A stretch of 15,764 nucleotides of DNA from Gammaproteobacteria bacterium RIFCSPHIGHO2_02_FULL_42_13 (lineage in GTDB: Bacteria > Pseudomonadota > Gammaproteobacteria > UBA12402): positions 20,551-36,314 of the forward strand of contig MGXQ01000083.1 in NCBI GenBank assembly GCA_001801405.1, written 5' to 3'. A program made the translations under genes and the position numbers. The notes beneath the pieces were generated by a model. The model saw only the letters and a list, made by a program, of their open reading frames with translations, was not told where the DNA came from and did not search any database. Positions 14,217 through 15,764 of this stretch are shown here, in pieces; position 1 is the first letter of the stretch, and each line of letters starts with the position of its first letter.

Positions 14217-15188
14217 TCAACCTGGAGGTGAGAGAAATTGGCAGGCCGCCTGAAAAACATCAAGCACTTTTATATCGGCAAGATCCGATTGATAAAAAAC
14301 CTTGCGATCATCGCGTGCGGGATAAGGTCCGTTTTCAACAAAATTTTTCTTTCCAAACAAAGCAATCACCGGCAACTCGCTCGCACACGCAACATGTAAC
14401 GTCCCCGTATCATTCGTGATCATTAATTTTAATCTTGACATAAGCGCCATTAATTCCAAAACAGATGTTTGATTAATTAAATTAATGGTATCCGGGAATT
14501 TTTTACAAAATTCTTTTCCCAATTCTCCTTCATTTTCAACGCCCGTTAAAACAGCGCGCAGATGAGGATTCCATTTTTTGAGCTCTCGCATTAATTTAAT
14601 AAAATTTTTCAGCGGCCATGCTTTTGGGTGCGCAAACCGATTAAAAATTCGCGTGCGTTTCTTCGCCAACCCATGACAACCCAACTGATAACCGATTAAA
14701 ATATCTTTGCCCAGATCAATATTATTTTCTAATAATAATTGATTCATGCGCTCGATATGCATAGCTTCTGGATATAAATCGTAATGCGCATTGAATTTAC
14801 TTAAATCATATTTAACATTATCCGCAAAGAACTTTAACAACTTATCCGTCTGATGCATATCCGAATACGCATGCATATCATAGACTAACAACTTACAACT
14901 AAAACAATTTAAAATTTCACGCGCAGCCGGAGATTCATGCATGTTTATTGCTAAATCATAAAAATTAACGATTTTATTAATATGGTCCATCGAGGGACGC
15001 AAAAAAACATGATCGATATAAGGATTGTTCGCCAGTACATCTGCTGCCAACTGCGTTAATGCAACCACATCAATTTTAGCCTGCGGATAAATTTCTTTTA
15101 GCAACCGAAAAACTGGCGTACAAAAAACCGTATCGCCTAAACGATTTGGCGAAACTGTAAAAATACGTTTTATATCAGTTTCTTTCAT
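14217..15188 (-). CDS. GT9 glycosyltransferase (ADP-heptose:LPS heptosyltransferase-like)
   Basis: Probable LPS core heptosyltransferase working on the cytosolic side of the inner membrane. RIFTVSPNRLGDTVFCTPVFRLLKEIYP (8-35) is the classic family 9 N-terminus with the GD motif (Asp19), followed by IDVVALTQLAADVLANNPYID. The C-terminal half has AWPLKNFIKLMREL, LRAVLTGVENEGELGKEF, and LMITNDTGTLHVACASELPVIALFG, the ND(S/T)G...H signature. The 323-residue length is normal. The ATG at 15188 overlaps the stop of the upstream GT2 gene (ATGA) and has AGGA seven bases before it. The stop codon abuts a composite palindromic element, but the coding region shows no insert, unlike the convergent GT9 gene. 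Confidence 0.92.
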   Translation of the reverse strand: MKETDIKRIFTVSPNRLGDTVFCTPVFRLLKEIYPQAKIDVVALTQLAADVLANNPYIDHVFLRPSMDHINKIVNFYDLAINMHESPAAREILNCFSCKLLVYDMHAYSDMHQTDKLLKFFADNVKYDLSKFNAHYDLYPEAMHIERMNQLLLENNIDLGKDILIGYQLGCHGLAKKRTRIFNRFAHPKAWPLKNFIKLMRELKKWNPHLRAVLTGVENEGELGKEFCKKFPDTINLINQTSVLELMALMSRLKLMITNDTGTLHVACASELPVIALFGKKNFVENGPYPARDDRKVFYQSDLADIKVLDVFQAACQFLSPPG

Positions 15189-15764
15189 GCATTTTCCTTC
15201 CTTCTCGCATCCAAACAAACATCAACGATCGCACGATAACGATCATACTTTTCTAGCGCTTTGCCTTTTGGCCCAAGCTTTAACAAACATTTATAATAAA
15301 ATTTTCTAATCTTTGCCTGACATAACTCATGTTTGATCACGCGCGCAGCCACCAACGCCGAATAATGTTTTCGATAAAAAATATGCAGCGCCGTATGTTT
15401 TTTATAAATACGATTGTAACAACTATTTGTTGTTTCACTCGCCCCGCCCACATGTTTAATATGAACATCCGTATAATAACCAATTTCATAACCCAACTGC
15501 CGCACACGCAAACAAATATCCGCATCCTCGCCATACAAAAAATAATCTTCATCAAAGCCCTGCACCGCAGCATAAACCTGATGCGGAATCATCATGCACG
15601 CGCCCAACACCCAAGCAAATTCACCCGGCAAATGTTGATACGGCAAGCCCGCTTGTTTTTCACCCGGATAATATTTTTTCGGCTTTGTTTCTTTTTCGCC
15701 AGAAGCATCCAATATCTTGGTGCTCACCAACCCATATTTAAAATTGTTTCCCATAAAAATAAAA
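15185..15764 (-). CDS. GT2-family glycosyltransferase, 5' part outside the window
   Basis: C-terminal part of a family 2 transferase of the rhamnosyltransferase/WbbL-like type. Visible are GLVSTKILDASGE, the acceptor-side WVLGACMMIPHQVYAAVQGFDEDYFLYGEDADICLRVRQLGYEIGYY, with ED as the probable catalytic base region, and IKHVGGAS. A basic tail follows (about 60 residues, KIRKFYYKCLLKLG). The frame is open to the window edge; ATG at 15754-15752 is an internal methionine, because a full protein would have about 110-150 more residues with the nucleotide-sugar pocket. The stop overlaps the start of the GT9 gene by 4 bp. Rhamnose as donor is plausible from context, not proven. Confidence 0.88.
   Translation of the reverse strand, partial: FIFMGNNFKYGLVSTKILDASGEKETKPKKYYPGEKQAGLPYQHLPGEFAWVLGACMMIPHQVYAAVQGFDEDYFLYGEDADICLRVRQLGYEIGYYTDVHIKHVGGASETTNSCYNRIYKKHTALHIFYRKHYSALVAARVIKHELCQAKIRKFYYKCLLKLGPKGKALEKYDRYRAIVDVCLDARRKENA

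Noticed and set aside
13988..14263. Minus-strand open frame of about 91 codons containing SSEL repeats
   Set aside because: It runs through two composite repeat elements and the end of the minus-strand GT9 gene in another frame; no protein family resemblance.

Overview
The window looks like chromosomal DNA of a gammaproteobacterium with an AT-leaning genome and an LPS-type outer membrane. The main reason is the gene order rppH-ptsP-lgt-thyA, all on the minus strand, which is the arrangement known from E. coli and many other gammaproteobacteria. ThyA has exactly the E. coli length with the active-site cysteine at the same residue number. A late lipid A acyltransferase, two GT9 heptosyltransferase-like proteins and a full dTDP-L-rhamnose gene set fit this. 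A Legionellales-like, possibly host-associated, lineage is my guess, not something the sequence proves.

Layout. Positions 31-4565 hold the housekeeping block rppH-ptsP-lgt-thyA on the minus strand. Positions 4566-4842 form a divergent intergenic region packed with repeats. On the plus strand follow a FecCD/BtuC-type permease, its ATPase and an LpxL-type acyltransferase, joined by 4-bp ATGA overlaps. A cluster of hairpins and a strong Rho-independent terminator then lead into a tight surface-polysaccharide operon: rfbA (rmlA), rfbC (rmlC), a CgeB-like glycosyltransferase, rfbD (rmlD), rfbB (rmlB) and a GT2 glycosyltransferase. After another repeat-filled gap comes a GT9 glycosyltransferase on the plus strand. 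It converges on a minus-strand pair at the right edge: a second GT9 enzyme and a GT2 enzyme that runs off the window. Together these genes make dTDP-L-rhamnose and the transferases that would build an LPS core or O-chain, and they acylate lipid A.

The unusual part is a family of short palindromes, CAGCTCAGAGCTG, directional only through its central A/T base. I count 16 copies in the window. They occur in modular arrays with recurring start-to-start distances (57 bp four times, 42 bp twice, 49-51 bp three times), and the DNA between them is itself related from array to array. The arrays sit between lgt and thyA, between rppH and the permease, and in every gap around the first GT9 gene. One module lies in frame inside that GT9 gene and adds 19 codons, and another copy supplies its stop codon. 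This resembles Rickettsia palindromic elements in behaviour but not in any sequence I recognise. It is the best candidate here for an undescribed element. The 8 kb from about 4800 to 12840 contain no copy.

No tRNA, rRNA, CRISPR array, transposase or phage gene was seen.
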